Assembly (NCBI GenBank): GCA_949752795.1
Contig: OX457062.1
Location: 87,843,777-87,907,776, forward strand
Source of the DNA: Hyperoodon ampullatus
Lineage: Eukaryota > Chordata > Mammalia > Artiodactyla > Ziphiidae
Length of the DNA stretch: 64,000 bases
Reading direction: 5' to 3'
Shown: piece after piece, positions 36,475 through 48,639 of the stretch
Layout: the number at the start of each line of letters is the position of its first letter
Numbering within the stretch: the stretch's first letter is position 1
Program-made: the position numbers and the translations under genes
Notes under the pieces: model-generated
What the model was told of the DNA's origin: nothing
Databases searched by the model: none
What the model saw: the letters and a program-made list of their open reading frames with translations, nothing else

Positions 36475-36635
36475 TTTTTTTGTTTTTTATTTTCTATTGG
36501 AGAACAGTTGATTAAAATGTGTTAGTTTCAGGTGAACAGCAAAGTGATTCAGTTATACATATATATATATCTATTATTTTTCAAGTTCTTTTCCCATTTA
36601 GGTTATTATAGACTATTGAGCAGAGTTTTAGGAAA
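36475..36635 (-). mobile_element. LINE-1 3' UTR fragment
   Basis: 'ctattggagaacagttgatt', 'tgttagtttcaggtgaacag' and 'ttcttttcccatttaggtta' are antisense to the cetartiodactyl L1 3' UTR. A T-rich start marks the poly-A tail. Confidence 0.85.
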
Positions 36636-36777
36636 TATGCACTAAAGTACTGAGGGATAATGAGAACCCACATCTGCAACTTATTCTCAATGATCAGGAA
36701 TAAAATAATAGAAATATATATTAAATAGAGTAATAAAATAAATGCTGCATTATATTAACACTGGTGAACATGGGTAT

Positions 36778-37182
36778 TAGAGGCTGAACTGTGCTTCTCT
36801 GGAATGGATATGTTGAAGCCCTAACCTCCAGTACCTCAGAATGTGGCTGTATTTGGAGATGGGTCCTTTAAAGAAGTGATTAAGATTAAATGAGGTCATA
36901 TGGGTGGGTTCTTCTCAAATCTGACTGTGTCCTTATAAGGAGAGGAAATTATAATATGTAGAGATACACCAGGGTGGTATTTCATAAAGAAAAGACTATG
37001 TGAGAACATCATGGGAAGCTGGCTCTTCAAGCCAAAGAGAAAAGACTCAGAAGACATTAAACCCGCTGACACCTTTATCTTGGACTTCCAGCCTCCAGAA
37101 CTATGAGAAAATAAATTTCTACTGTTGAAGTCTCTCCTCTCTTTGGTATTTTGTTATAGCAGAATTTTCAGACTAATATAAT
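36778..37182 (+). mobile_element. ERVL-MaLR LTR (MLT1-type), solo
   Basis: Sense orientation: 'gaggctgaactgtgcttctc', 'tgtatttggagatgggtcct', 'tgtccttataaggagaggaa', 'cttccagcctccagaactat' and 'ttgttatagcagaattttca' follow an MLT1-type LTR end to end. No internal retroviral sequence accompanies it. Confidence 0.85.
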
Positions 37183-38450
37183 GTATGCAGAGTATACAGA
37201 CATTCTTTGTGCCATTCTTGCAGGTTTTTATGAGCTTGAAATTAATTTTTTAATTTCAAAATTAAAAAGTAAAAATTAAAGAAAAATGGCACACATCTAT
37301 CTATTTTAACATAGAAACAAAAATATTGGAAGAATATTGTTAAATTTTTAAAACCCAAGTCACAGAAATAATATCCAATTTTTTGTTGAGATATGTGATA
37401 TGAGTATCTGGATAGAAAATGCCTGAATTGACATATAATACAGTGTAAAACAATGATTACTTCTCTGAAATGAAGTTGATAAATGTGAGAGAAAACGAGG
37501 TCATTTACTTTATACCTCATATGATTTTGTGATTTTCAAACATTTTTTAACAAAGAAAATGTATGTTAATTAATGATAATAATAATAGTAATAATAATAA
37601 ATTCAATGAAAAATAATTCCTGCATAAAAGTTAGCATTACAGAATAAAACCCTCCTTATCTTGGTGTTTGAGGTGGAGGTGGGGCAAAACTAGCCTACTT
37701 TCCCTCTGTTCACAAACTCTAAAACACTAGTGAACATGGCCTGCCCACATTCATGGAGCAATGGAGTTCAGGGAGGAACCTATATAAAGCAAATATGTGT
37801 ATATATATTTCAGAGATATTTTCAAAAATATGGGGTATCCATAAAACAAGAACAGGCTACTATAAAAAAGAAACATTGGAGAAAAATAACAAAGTATTGA
37901 AAAAGTAAAATATGATTGCTTCAATTAAAAACAAAAAAGAAGGTTTGAAAATGAAAGTAAAGAAAAATCTCCAGAATGTAGTTTTTGAGACCCAAAAGTA
38001 AAAAGAAGATGGCAATTCTGAAATAAAATTTAAGAAATAGAGTTGGATCAGTGTAGGATCCTCAAAATCTAAAAAGAGTTTAAGAAAAAGAAACAATGGG
38101 GGGAACAGAGGCAGGGAGGGAAAGAAAGAAAGAGAGAGAGAGAAAAGAATAATGAAAAGTGGATGAAATGCAGGGATGGGATGATGGTAGTCAATGTAAA
38201 AATAGAAAACAATTTCCTAGACTAGAGAAAAACATCCATTTTCAATCATTTTTATCACTTTAATTTTTATGTTTAAATATTTTAAAATTAGCTATAGGCA
38301 TTCTGAAAAACCACCATTATATATTTCAGTTTTCTTCTTTAAAATAAGAACATTTTTTTAAATGACCAAAGTCTGTTATTCCTAAAAATTAATAATTACT
38401 TCATGTAATCTAATACCTATCAGTATAAAAAGTTTCTGATTGTTCTAACT
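37183..38450. other. Unassigned AT-rich stretch with simple tracts
   Basis: Contains a palindrome-like 'ttttttaatttcaaaattaa' at about 37247, (AAT)n at about 37572-37605 and a GA-rich tract at about 38118-38147. No gene or named repeat recognised. Confidence 0.45.
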
Positions 38451-38454
38451 TATA

Positions 38455-38526
38455 TTTATCTATATTTATATCTATATCTGTATCTATATCTACATCATCA
38501 TCTGTATCATCATCTATATCCATATG
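38455..38526. repeat. (TATATC/CATC)n imperfect tandem repeat
   Basis: Tandem TATCTATA/TATATCTG and CATCATCTG units abutting the left end of the Tigger element. Confidence 0.85.
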
Positions 38527-39045
38527 CAGTGCTCATTTTTCATTGCAGTTTTATTCTATAGAGTCACCATGAACCCTGAATTAACAAATGCTGAACTACT
38601 GTTATTTCTGGAGCCTCTGGTCAGAACATTTTACCTCCACTGAAACACCATTTATGTTATGTAGGTTTGTTTGTCAATGCCCCTGTAAAAGAAGCCAGTC
38701 TCATTAGCATTAAAAACCTGCTTTTCTACATATCCTTTGTTATTTATAACATTTAGCAGGTATTTTTAAGAATTCTTTTTCAGACTCCAGATCACAGAAC
38801 CTGCCTATCCTGCAAGTTTAATATATTTTATGCTATATTATCTTTTGAAAAGTGCAAGCCAGGCCAAGCTAGTTGAGAAGAGTTAACATTTTCCTGACCC
38901 AGGGTAACGTGACTGTAAATTACTTTGGCTGTTGGCTTCACCACAATGCATACTACACTTTTTTTTTAATCTGTCGTCAGCACATGAACCCACAAATTTG
39001 GCCACTTTTCCATCTTTTCCACAACTTCATCACACATTACAGATG

Positions 39046-39237
39046 TTACCTTAGCACTCTTTGGAGCAGCCTCATGTACAGATCTGCGAATTTCCTCTTC
39101 CATTTTTGGATGTAGCATATTTTTGATTTATTAACATTGAACTCACAAGCAATAACATTATAACTTATACCTAAATGAAGCTCATCTAACATGCATTTTT
39201 TTTTTCCTCTGTAAGGTATATTGCAGCCTTTTTGCAT
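39046..39237 (-). pseudogene. Tigger transposase remnant (pogo-type helix-turn-helix)
   Basis: A 63-codon frame with 'LDELHLGISYNVIACEFNVN', followed by a KSKI-YI-KWK pattern that corresponds to the N-terminal helix-turn-helix DNA-binding region of Tigger/pogo transposases. The next part of the domain continues at 38970-39060 with stops and frame changes. The DDE catalytic domain is missing. A dead fossil, not a host gene. Confidence 0.75.
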
Positions 39238-39283
39238 TTAGGAACATGGGACAGTAAGTATTCCAGGACTGCCCTTGGAAGCC

Positions 39284-39287
39284 ATTT

Positions 39288-39321
<34 letters not shown>

Positions 39322-39330
39322 TGTATGTAT
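39284..39330. repeat. (GTAT)n microsatellite
   Basis: About nine uninterrupted GTAT units between the Tigger sequence and the L1 tail. It may derive from the poly-A/T end of the L1 insertion. Confidence 0.95.
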
Positions 39331-39331
39331 T

Positions 39332-39562
39332 ATTGAACTGTAGTTAATTTATAATATTAGCTTAAAGTGAACAACATAGTGATTCAGTACTTTTGCAGAT
39401 TATACTCCACTAGAGTTTATTACAAGGTAATGGCTATAATTCCCTGTGCTATACAGTATATTCTTATCACTTATCTATTTTATACATAGAAGTTTGTATC
39501 CATTAATCCCCAACCCCAAATTTGTCCATCTCCCCTTTAGTAACCACAAATTTGTTTTCTAT
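39332..39562 (-). mobile_element. LINE-1 3' UTR fragment inserted in Tigger
   Basis: 'attgaactgtagttaattta', 'ttccctgtgctatacagtat' and 'agtaaccacaaatttgtttt' are antisense L1 3' UTR. Tigger sequence lies on both sides. Confidence 0.85.
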
Positions 39563-39888
39563 ATGAAAGACATTTAAAACTGAAAAATCACTAAAAACCA
39601 AAGAGAAAAACAAAAACAAACAGAAATGTGAAAAATGTAGCATTAAGTACACAGCACAAATGATGCTTGTTTACAATAAGAGAGCTTAAACAAGAAGTCA
39701 GAGCATTGCCTTGTTTGACTTCAGATAGTAAAATGCAAATGCACATAGGGCAACTCAAATTTCTTGTCTCTCTACTTATGTCTATGAATTAATAAAAAAA
39801 GGTTACCTGAGTATTGATTTGGGGGTTACAAATAAATTTGAGGTGAATTTACACATATAGAATCTGAAAATAATGAGGATCAGCTCTG

Positions 39889-40380
39889 TGTGCATGTGTG
39901 TGGGGGGATAGAGTAGAGACTAGTTTGGCTCAAGCTTCAATATAGAATGATATTGAGCATTTGATGAATTATAAGATTTAAGTTATATTGGGCAACATTT
40001 ACTTTTCTAAGCTCAAATAATGATATTTAAATTTGCAATGAATAACATTTACATAAATATGGTGTAAATACCATTTATTGGCTTTTAATGTTAAATCATT
40101 TTACAGACAAACACAGATACTCTGACTATAGTATAAATGTTATAGAATATCCAATGTAGGTTCTCTCTCACAGAAATTGGATGATGAGTGAAAGAGGTGA
40201 GTTGGAGAAAATGTTAGCGCCTCAACTGTTCTCATTTAGCTTAATTGGGAGTCAAGATAATTTATATCAGTTAATAGATAAAGAAATACAAGATGAATTC
40301 CATTACTATTGAGTCTTCCATTTTCATCAAGATCAGTTTAGATAATCTGGGTAATCATCTATCTGAAACAAATGTGTTGA
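39889..40380. other. Unassigned non-coding stretch
   Basis: No gene or repeat recognised apart from a short TG-rich stretch at about 39889-39905. Confidence 0.45.
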
Positions 40381-40386
40381 TGAAAA

Positions 40387-40390
40387 TATA

Positions 40391-40424
<34 letters not shown>

Positions 40425-40431
40425 TTTTTTT
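40387..40431. repeat. (TA)n-(T)n tract at a SINE tail
   Basis: About ten TA units followed by about 25 T. The TA run begins inside the target duplication GAAAATATAT (40382-40391) and the T run is the SINE tail. Confidence 0.9.
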
Positions 40432-40623
40432 GTGGTACGCGGGCCTCTCACTGTTGTGGCCTCTCCCGTTGCGGAGCACAGGCTCCGGATGCGCAGGCTC
40501 AGCAGCCATGGCTCACGGGCCCAGCCGCTCCGCGGCATATGGGATCCTCCCAGACCGGGGCACGAACCCGTATCCCCTGCATCGGCAGGCGGACTCTCAA
40601 CCACTGCGCCACCAGGGAGGCCC
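40408..40623 (-). mobile_element. CHR-type tRNA-derived SINE
   Basis: Reverse orientation: poly-T, 'gtggtacgcgggcctctcac', CHR body, head ending 'gccaccagggaggccc'. Flanked by GAAAATATAT at 40382-40391 and 40624-40633. The body keeps many CpGs. A 183-codon plus-strand frame crossing it (40293-40844) is a chance read-through of tail, body and flank, not a gene. Confidence 0.95.
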
Positions 40624-40633
40624 GAAAATATAT

Positions 40634-41755
40634 TTTAAAAAATATTTTTAAATGCATCAATGAGTGGACAAGAAAAGAAATACGTGGAGGCCCAAAAATA
40701 AGTGAAAGTGAGACTCTAACAGAGGTAATAAGAACACTGAACCTGGCTTTTGCCCTAAGAACACTTGTTAAAAGAGGACATTTGAGATTTCATATTCAAA
40801 ACCGTGCAAGGCACAGAAAAAAAATACATAGAGGTCAGGGCTAAGGAAAGAGAAGAGTAACAAAACACATTCCCCCAAGGCTGAATCCATGCAATTCTGG
40901 GTTTTACTGAAGCGTGTACAATTTTTAAGGATGCTTTTAAGAAAAATAATACAACATTTCAAACGTGCAAGTAAGGGTCTCTGAAGCTGCAGCTTTATTA
41001 GCTACATAGAAGAGCTTCCTTCAACCATGCTGCAGAATTTGTGGGAATTACAATGACGTGCCAGGGGACTTCCATGACAAACTGCATTTTCTTGGTAAGT
41101 CATAATATAAAATTGGCCTCCCTAAGGCTGTGGTGGTCAAAAAAACCCCAAAAAAGTCAAGCTGAGAATTTAAGAGTAGGAAGCTGGCAGTGCTTCTATT
41201 CACCTTGCAAAACTACCTTCAACCAATGTTAGCCACAAGTAGGACATGATATTTAGAGTACAAAAAAAGTGAAACCAAGATCAGAATATAGAATATATAA
41301 ATAAATCCTTAAAATAAAAAGAAAAAATTTTAAATAGGCAAAAATACTACAGAAAAGACAAATTTCATAGCAAATAAACACAAGTCACCATTTTGAACTG
41401 TTTGAATTTTTTAATCTATAAAGTGAATGAGTAAAAAATATATTGTTCCAGTCATCTCATTAGCAGAGCTAGTGATTGGCCCAGGAGATTTGATCAGTCT
41501 AGCCTGGATAGTGGGAAGGAGCCCTCTCAAGAGCTATGGGGATTCTGAATTTAGAGAAATACATACAGCTGAGATATGAGGTTTAATCAAAATAAGACAG
41601 AGCCAAATTTAAGTGGGAAAAATTATGTGGAGAAAATGAGAATAAGAAAACAGATTATTAGAGGGTTAGGAAAACAAAAAGTGTTTCAATTTGAAAGTAA
41701 GTTGGCCTAGTGAGTTGAATTCTATTTTCTGAGGTTGGTTTCTAGGTGTCAGACT
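40634..41755. other. Unassigned non-coding stretch
   Basis: No recognised gene or repeat family in about 1.1 kb. Confidence 0.45.
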
Positions 41756-44700
41756 TAAGTTCTAAGAGGGAGGTTTATAGCAATACAATCTTACCTCAAG
41801 AAACAAGAAACATCTCAAATAAACAACCTAAACTTACACCTAAAGCAATTAGAGGAAGAAGAACAAGAAAAACCCAAAGTTTGCAGAAGGAAAGAAATCA
41901 TAAAGATCAGATCAGAAATAAATTTAAAAAATGAAGTAAATTATAGCAAAGATCAATAAAACTAAACTCTGGTTCTTTGAGTAGACAAATAAAATTGATA
42001 AACCATTAGCCAGACTCATCAAGAAAAATAAGAAGAAGACTCAAATAAACAGAATTAGAAATGAAAAAGAAGCAACAAGAGGCACTGCAGAAATACAAAG
42101 GATCATGAGAGAATACTACAAGCAACTATATGCCAATAAAATGGACAACCTGGAAGAAATGGACAAATTCTTAGAAAAGCACAGCCTTCCAAGATTGAAC
42201 CAGGAAGAAAAGGAAATATAAACAGACCAATCACAATCACTGAAATTGAAACTTTGATTAAATATCTTCCAAAAAAACAACACCCAAAACCAGATGGCTT
42301 CACAGGGGAATTCTATCAAACATTTACAGAAGAGGTAACACCTATCTTTCTCAAACTCTTCCAAAATATAACAGAGGGAGGAACACCACAAAACTCATTC
42401 TACGAGGCCACCATCACCCTGATATGAAAGCCAGACAAAGATGTCACAAAAAAAGAAAACTACAGGCCAATATCAATGATGAACATAGATGCAAAAATCC
42501 ACAACTAAATACTAGAAAACAGAATCCAAAAGCACATTAAGAGGATCATACACTATGATCAAGTGGGGTTTATCCTAGGAGTGCAAGGATTCTTCAGTAT
42601 ATGCAAATCAATCATTGTGATAAACCATATTAAATAACTGAAGCAGAAAAACCATATGATCATCTCAATAGATGCAGTAAAAGCTTTTGACAAAATTCAA
42701 CACCGATTAATGATAAAAAACCTCAAGAAAGTAGGCATAGAGGGAACTTACCTCAATATAATAAATGCCATATATGACAAACCCATAACCAACATCATTC
42801 TCAGTGGTGAAAAGCAAACCATTTCCACTAAGATCAGGAACAAGACAAGGTTGCCCACTCTCAACACTATTATTCAACATAGTTTTGGAAGTTTTAGCTG
42901 CAGCAATCAGAGAAGAAAAAGAAATAAAAGGAATCCAAATAGGAAAAGAAGAAGTAAAACTGTCACTCTTTGCAGATGACATGACACTATACACAGAGAA
43001 TCCTAGAGATGCTACCAGAAACCTACTAGAGCTAATCAATGAATTTGGAAAAGTAGCAAGATACAAAATCAATGCACAAAAATCTCTTGTATTCCTATAT
43101 ACTAATGATGAAAAATCTGAAAGAGAAATTAAGTAAGCACTCCCATTTATGATTACAAAAAGAAGAATAAAATACCTAGGAATAAGCCTACCTAAGGAAA
43201 CAAAAGACCTCTATGCAGAAAACTATAAGATATTGATGAAAGAAATTAAATATGATATAAACAGATGGAGAGTTATACCATGTTCTTGGATTGGAAGAAT
43301 GAACACTGTGAAAATGACTATACTACCCAAAGCAAACTACAGATTTAGTGCAATCCCTATCAAACTAACAATGACATTTTTCATGGAACTAGAATAAAAT
43401 TTTTCACAATTTGTTTGGAAACACAGAAGAGACTGAATAGTCAAAGCAATCTTGAGAAAGAAAAATGCATGTAGAGGAATCATGCTCCCTGACTTCACAC
43501 TATACCACAGAGCTACAGTAATCAAGACAGTACAGTACTGGCACAAAAACAGAAATCTAGATCAATGGAAGAGGATAGAAAGCCCAGAGATAAACCCATG
43601 CACATATGGTCACCTTACCTTTGATAAAGGAGGCAAGAATACACAATGGAGAAAAGACAGCCTCTTCAATAAATGGTGCTGGGAAAACTGGACAGTTACA
43701 TGTAAAAGAATGAAATTAGGGGCTTCCCTGGTGGCGCAGTGGTTGAGAATCTGCCTGCTAATTCAGGGGACACGGGTTCAAGCCCTGGTCTGGGAGGATC
43801 CCACATGCCGTGGAGCAACTAGGCCCGTGAGCCACAACTACTGAGCCTGTGCGTCTGGAGCCTGTGCTCCACAACAAGAGAGGCCGTGATAGTGAGAGGC
43901 CCGCGCACCACGATGAAGAGTGGACCCCGCTTGCCACAACTAGAGAAAGCCCTGGCACAGAAACGAAGACCCAACACAGCAAAAATAAATAAATTAATTA
44001 GTAAACTCCTACCCCCAACATCTCCTTTAAAAAAAAAAAAAAAAAAGAATGAAATTAGAACACTCCTTAACACCATACACAGAAATAAACTCAAAATGGA
44101 TTAAAGACCTAAACGTAAGGCCAGACACTGTAAAACTCTTAGAGGAAAACATAGGCACAACACTCTATGACATAAATCACAGCAAGATGCTTTTTGACCT
44201 ACCTCCTAGAGAAAGAGAAATAAAAACAAATATAAACAAATGGGACCTAATGAAACTTAAAAGCTTTTGCACAGCAAAGGAAACAATAATCAAGATGAAA
44301 AGACAACCCTCAGAATGGAGGAAAACATTTGCAAATGAAGCAACTGACAAAGGCTTAATCTCCAAAATATACAAGCAGCTCATGCAGCTCAATATCAAAA
44401 AAAACAATCAACCAAATCCAAAAATGGGCAGAAGACCTAAATAGACATTTCTCCAAAGAAGATATACAGATTGCCAACAAACACATGAAAGGATGCTCAA
44501 CATCACTAATTACTAGAGTAATGCAAATCAAAACTATTATGAGGTATCATCTCACACCAGTCAGAAGGGCCATCATCAAAAACTCTACAAACAATAAATG
44601 CTGGAGAAGGTGTGGAGAAAAGAGGACCCTCTTACACTGTAGGTGGGAATGTAAATTGATACAGCCACTATGGAGAACAGTATGGAGGTTCCTTAAGAAA

Positions 44701-45045
44701 CTAAAAATAGAACTACCATACAATTCAGCAATCCTACTACTGGGCATATACTTTGAGAAAATCATGATCCAAAAAGAGTCATGTACCACAATGTTCATTA
44801 CAGCACTATTTACAACAGCCAGGACATGGACCCAACCTAAGTGTCCATCGGCAGATGAATGGATAAAGAAGATGTGGCACATATACACAACGGAATACTA
44901 CTCAGCCATAAAAATTGAGTTATTAACGAAATTGAGTTATTTGTATTGAGGTGGATGGGCCTCGAATCTGTCATACAGAGTGAAGTAAGTCAGAAAGAGA
45001 AAAACAAATATTGTATGCTAACACATATATATGGAATCTAGAAAA
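41756..45045 (+). pseudogene. L1 ORF2 (RT and C-terminal domains), broken
   Basis: Conceptual pieces of L1 ORF2p: an RT segment at 42656-42979 starting '[20 protein letters not shown]', the catalytic '[20 protein letters not shown]' at 42804-43136, thumb-side sequence at 43149-43397, and C-terminal pieces at 43452-43710, 44049-44444 and 44485-44949. Frames shift repeatedly, with a stop near 42425 and another after 43136. The SINE interrupts it and the endonuclease is absent, so it cannot encode a working reverse transcriptase. Confidence 0.9.
43720..44042 (+). mobile_element. CHR-type SINE (longer form) nested in L1 ORF2
   Basis: GGGCTTCCCTGGTGGCGCAG start, tRNA-like head, extended body ('agtggaccccgcttgccaca') and poly-A of about 18. 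The 16-bp repeat AAAAGAATGAAATTAG is identical at 43704-43719 and 44043-44058. Removing the SINE and one copy leaves a continuous L1 sequence, so it inserted after the L1. Confidence 0.97.
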
Positions 45046-45555
45046 AACAAAAAGGTCATGAAGAACCTAGGGGAAAGACAGGAATAGAGACGCAGACATA
45101 GAGAATGGATTTAAGGGCACAGGGAGGGGGAAGGGTAAGCTGGGATGAAGTGAGAGAGTGGTATTGACATATACATGCTACCAAATGTAAAATAAATAGC
45201 TGGTGGGAAGGAGTCACATAGCACAGTGAGATCAGTTTGGTGCTTTGTGACCATCTAGATGGGTGAAACAGGGAGTGGGGAGGGAGATGCAAGAGGGAGG
45301 GGATAAAGGGATATATATATACCTATAGCTGATTCACTTTGTTATACAGCAGAAACTAACACAACAATGTAAAGCAATTATACTCCAATAAAGATGTTAA
45401 AAAATAAATTAATTAAAAATTAAATAAAAGTATGTGTGGAAGAGTCAACTACATTTAGAGGCTCATAAGTAAGGGCAGACACCAGTGATCTTCAAGATTT
45501 TAAACAACCAATGATGCTACTTTTATTTTTAAGTTTTTATGAGAAAGAATGCTTA

Positions 45556-46950
45556 AAAAGCCACATGCAAAAGAATGAAACTGGATCACTATCTTACACC
45601 GTACACAGAAATTAACTCAAAATGGATTAAAGACTTGAATGTAACACCTGAAACCATAAAACTTCCAGAAGAAAATATAGGCTATATGCTCCTTGACACT
45701 AGTCTTAACAATGACATTTTTTTTTTGCGTGAAACTCCCAAAACAAAGGCAACAATAAAAAAAAAAAAAAAAAGACTACATCAAACTAAAAACTTCTGCA
45801 GGGCAAAGAAAATCATCGAAAAAAATGAAAAGACAACCTACTAAACTGGAGAAAATATTTGCAAATTATATATCTGATGAGGGGTTGATTTCCAAAATAT
45901 GTAAAGAGCTCATACAACTCAACAGAAAGAACAAACAACCGACCTGATTTCAAAATGTTCATAATATATAAAAGGACATTTTTTTTCACAAAAGACATAC
46001 AAATTGCCAACAGGTACACGAAAAGATGCTCAGCATCACTAACCATCAGAGAAATGCAAATCAAAACCACAATTAATACCACTTCACACCTGTAGAATAG
46101 CTATTATCAAAAAGACAAGAAATAACAAGTGTTGGCAAAGATGTGGAGAAGAGAACACTTGTGTGCTGTTAGTGGTAATGTAAATTCGTGTCCAGGCTTG
46201 ATGGACTACAATATGTTGTAGTAAAAATAAAACTGCCCCATGATCCAGCAATTCCACTTCTGGGTATTTAGCTGAAGAAAATGAAAACTTTATCTTGAAA
46301 AGATATATGCACCCCCATGTTCATTGCAGCACTATTTATGATAGCCAAGATGTGGAAACAAATTGTGTTCATAGATGGATGAATGGGAAAAATGTGGTAT
46401 GTATATACAATGGAATGCTATTAGCCATAAAAAATAATGAAATATTGCCATTTGTGACAACATAGGTAACCCTTGAGGGCATTATGCTAAGTAAAATATG
46501 TCAGACTAAGAAAGACAGATACTGTATGATTTCACTTATATGTGGAATTTGAAACAGCAAAAGCAAAAAACTGAGCTCATAGATACAGAAAACAGATTGG
46601 TGGTTGCCAGAGGTGGGAGTTGGTGAAATGGATGCAGGGAGCCAAAGGGTACAAACTTCCACCAGTTATAAAATAAATAAGCCATGAGAAGCTAATGTAC
46701 AGCATAGAGACTATAATTAATAATACTGAATTGCATATTTGAAGGTTGCTAAGAGAGTAGATATTAAAAGTCTTTGTCATAAAAAAATATAACTAAAAAA
46801 TGTAACTATATAAGGTGAGAGAAGTTAATGAGATTTATTGTTGTGATCATTTTGCAATGTATACAACTATTAATCATTATGTTGTACACCTGAAACTAAT
46901 AGAATGTTATGTGTCAATTATGCCTCAATTTTAAGAAAATTAAAAAAAAG
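45556..46950 (+). repeat. Older LINE-1 (L1MA-like) ORF2 end and 3' UTR
   Basis: 'aaaatggattaaagacttga', 'atatgtggaatttgaaacag', 'gattggtggttgccagaggt' and the end 'gtcaattatgcctcaatttt' are sense-strand landmarks of an L1MA-type 3' end. More decayed than the adjacent L1 and the same orientation. An internal (A)17 lies near 45757. Confidence 0.85.
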
Positions 46951-47234
46951 AAAAAAGAATACTATATCAAGAGGAGGCTAAATTGAATAGTTGTATAATA
47001 CAGACTGAATGGGATTGAGAGTGGTCACTCAGTACCACAAAAGGCAAAACAAAGGCTGGTGACTCTCCTCATTTCATGTTGACATCTATGTTTTATGCAG
47101 CACCCCAGACGTGAGCAAAATACTCCATTAAGGTACAGAAGAAAATATTAAAACTTTCTTTTTATGTTATGACAGCTTTTTAAAAAATTGTATTTTATCT
47201 AAGTTCTATAATACATGTAATTTGTAGCTCAATT

Positions 47235-48045
47235 GTACATGTATTCATTCATTTATTCATTATTCTACTTAACAATACGGAGAAACTTCTACTTCACAGT
47301 GCTGAGTATCAAACACTAATTTCCTATTGTAATATTTTACTATTTTAGCCCTGAGGATATAGATATGAACAAAAATGATTGCTCTCATGGAGGTTCCATG
47401 GATGAGACAGAAAATAAACAAATGAATATGTAAATATACTTCGAGTATGATAAATAATATAAAGTAAAAAAAAACCAGAAACAATCATACAAATGAACAA
47501 AACAGGGCTAGAGCTTGACTGAAGGGGGTGGTGCTGCATCAGGAAAGGAGGTGGGCAAGGTCTCTTTGAAGAGGTGGCATTTGGAGGGAATCAGGCAAAG
47601 ATCTAGGCAGAGAACGCAGTGAGTACACAGGCCCTGGGGGAGGACAAGCTTGGGCATTTGTGGAAAAGCAAGGGAACACGTGTCCAGAAAAGAGTAATAA
47701 GGTGGCAAAGGATAGGAGAAGGGTTCAGAGAGGCAGACAGGAGCCAGATTACATGGAGCCTGGTAGACATGAATAAGGAACTTAAATATATTCTGAATAA
47801 AGAGAGGCCATCAGAGAGTTTTGACCACATGCTCTGGTTTACAATTTAAAAATGTCCCTCTGGAGTCTGTGTAGAGACTAGTCTGTCAGAGAAAAGAGTA
47901 AGGAGGTCTGGAAGAAAGGAGTCTATTGAGAGTGTAGGCAAGAGATGGTGGTGGCGTGGACTTAGAATAATAAAGTAATTAATAAACAAACAAACAAACA
48001 GTACATAATTTGAAGCTGAGTTTGTCAGTTTTGTTTTGTTTTTCT
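47235..48045 (-). repeat. L2 fragment with 3' end
   Basis: 'attcattcatttattcatta', 'gattgctctcatggaggttc', 'ggcaaggtctctttgaagag' and 'gtaggcaagagatggtggtg' follow antisense L2 and its extended family sequence. Several small frames overlap it but none is supported. Confidence 0.7.
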
Positions 48046-48529
48046 GGAGACTTGGACAATCCAAAAGGCTAAGAATCTTCTCTAAAAGAAGATTCTCAGG
48101 ACAGGAATGTGATTACAACACAGATTGAGACAATATTTCCTAATATTTTATAGAATGTCTTGTTTCCTCTGGAGCTGTCAATTCATTGTTAGTAGTGATT
48201 TTAAGAAAGACATGCCTCTTTCAAAGATATGTAGGAAAATATAAAAATGGGAAGAAAATAATGCAAGCATTAGTTGGCAAGTGGAATATATTTTCATCCG
48301 AGAAGTTTAGCTTCTTTTTGTTTAAATGTATAAGCATTTATTGGGACACTGTCTATGCTCACAAAAGGTTTGTTTGCATTCAGGGGGAGATGTTAGGGTT
48401 CCAAGTATAATATAGAAGGAATAAGATACAAATTTTATTTTTTTTAATTAATGGAAATGTGTGTGAAAATAATGAACTTTGTCTTTTAAGTATCCATTGC
48501 ACAAATCAAGGAATGTAGCCAACTGTAAA

Positions 48530-48635
48530 TCCTGGGCTTTGGTCTCAGTCAGATCTGGATTTGTTTCACAGATCAACTACTTACGAGGTATTTGTTCTTG
48601 GGCAAGTTATTTAACCTAACCGAGCCTCATGGGTT
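48530..48635 (+). repeat. MIR SINE fragment
   Basis: 'gtcagatctggatttgtttc', 'ttgggcaagttatttaacct' and 'cgagcctcatgggttttttt' follow the MIR core. Cut off at its 3' side by the next L1 tail. Confidence 0.8.
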
Positions 48636-48639
48636 TTTT

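Larger units (their letters stand above)
38527..39888 (-). mobile_element. Tigger (pogo/Tc1-mariner) DNA transposon, deleted and interrupted
   Basis: Left end CAGTGCTCATTTTTCATTGC matches in reverse the right end '…AATAATGAGGATCAGCTCTG', an inverted terminal pair of Tigger type. Interior landmarks: 'accctgaattaacaaatgct', 'agaagccagtctcattagca', 'aacaagaagtcagagcattg' and 'gatttgggggttacaaataa'. Transposase remnants read on the minus strand. An L1 tail and (GTAT)n split it at about 39284-39562; without them it is about 1.1 kb, so it is internally deleted. The expected TA duplication is not preserved (TG on both sides). Confidence 0.85.
41756..45415 (+). mobile_element. 5'-truncated cetartiodactyl LINE-1, 3.3 kb plus a nested SINE
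   Basis: Begins in the linker before the RT domain ('gggaggtttatagcaataca') and runs through RT, the C-terminal domain and a 3' UTR ('taagctgggatgaagtgaga') to 'tactccaataaagatgttaa' and an A-rich tail at about 45400. Far less diverged than the L1M copies in the window. Interrupted at 43720-44042 by a CHR SINE. No clear target duplication was found around the L1 itself. Confidence 0.93.

Noticed and set aside
38455..38526. Regular spaced units considered as a CRISPR array
   Set aside because: Units are 6-9 bp with no unique spacers, and the genome is mammalian. It is a microsatellite.
40293..40844. 183-codon open frame on the plus strand
   Set aside because: It runs through flank, (TA)n, poly-T, an antisense CHR SINE and flank. 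The protein contains the stereotyped SINE-derived 'CGTRASHCCGLSRCGAQAPD' string, so it is a read-through artefact.
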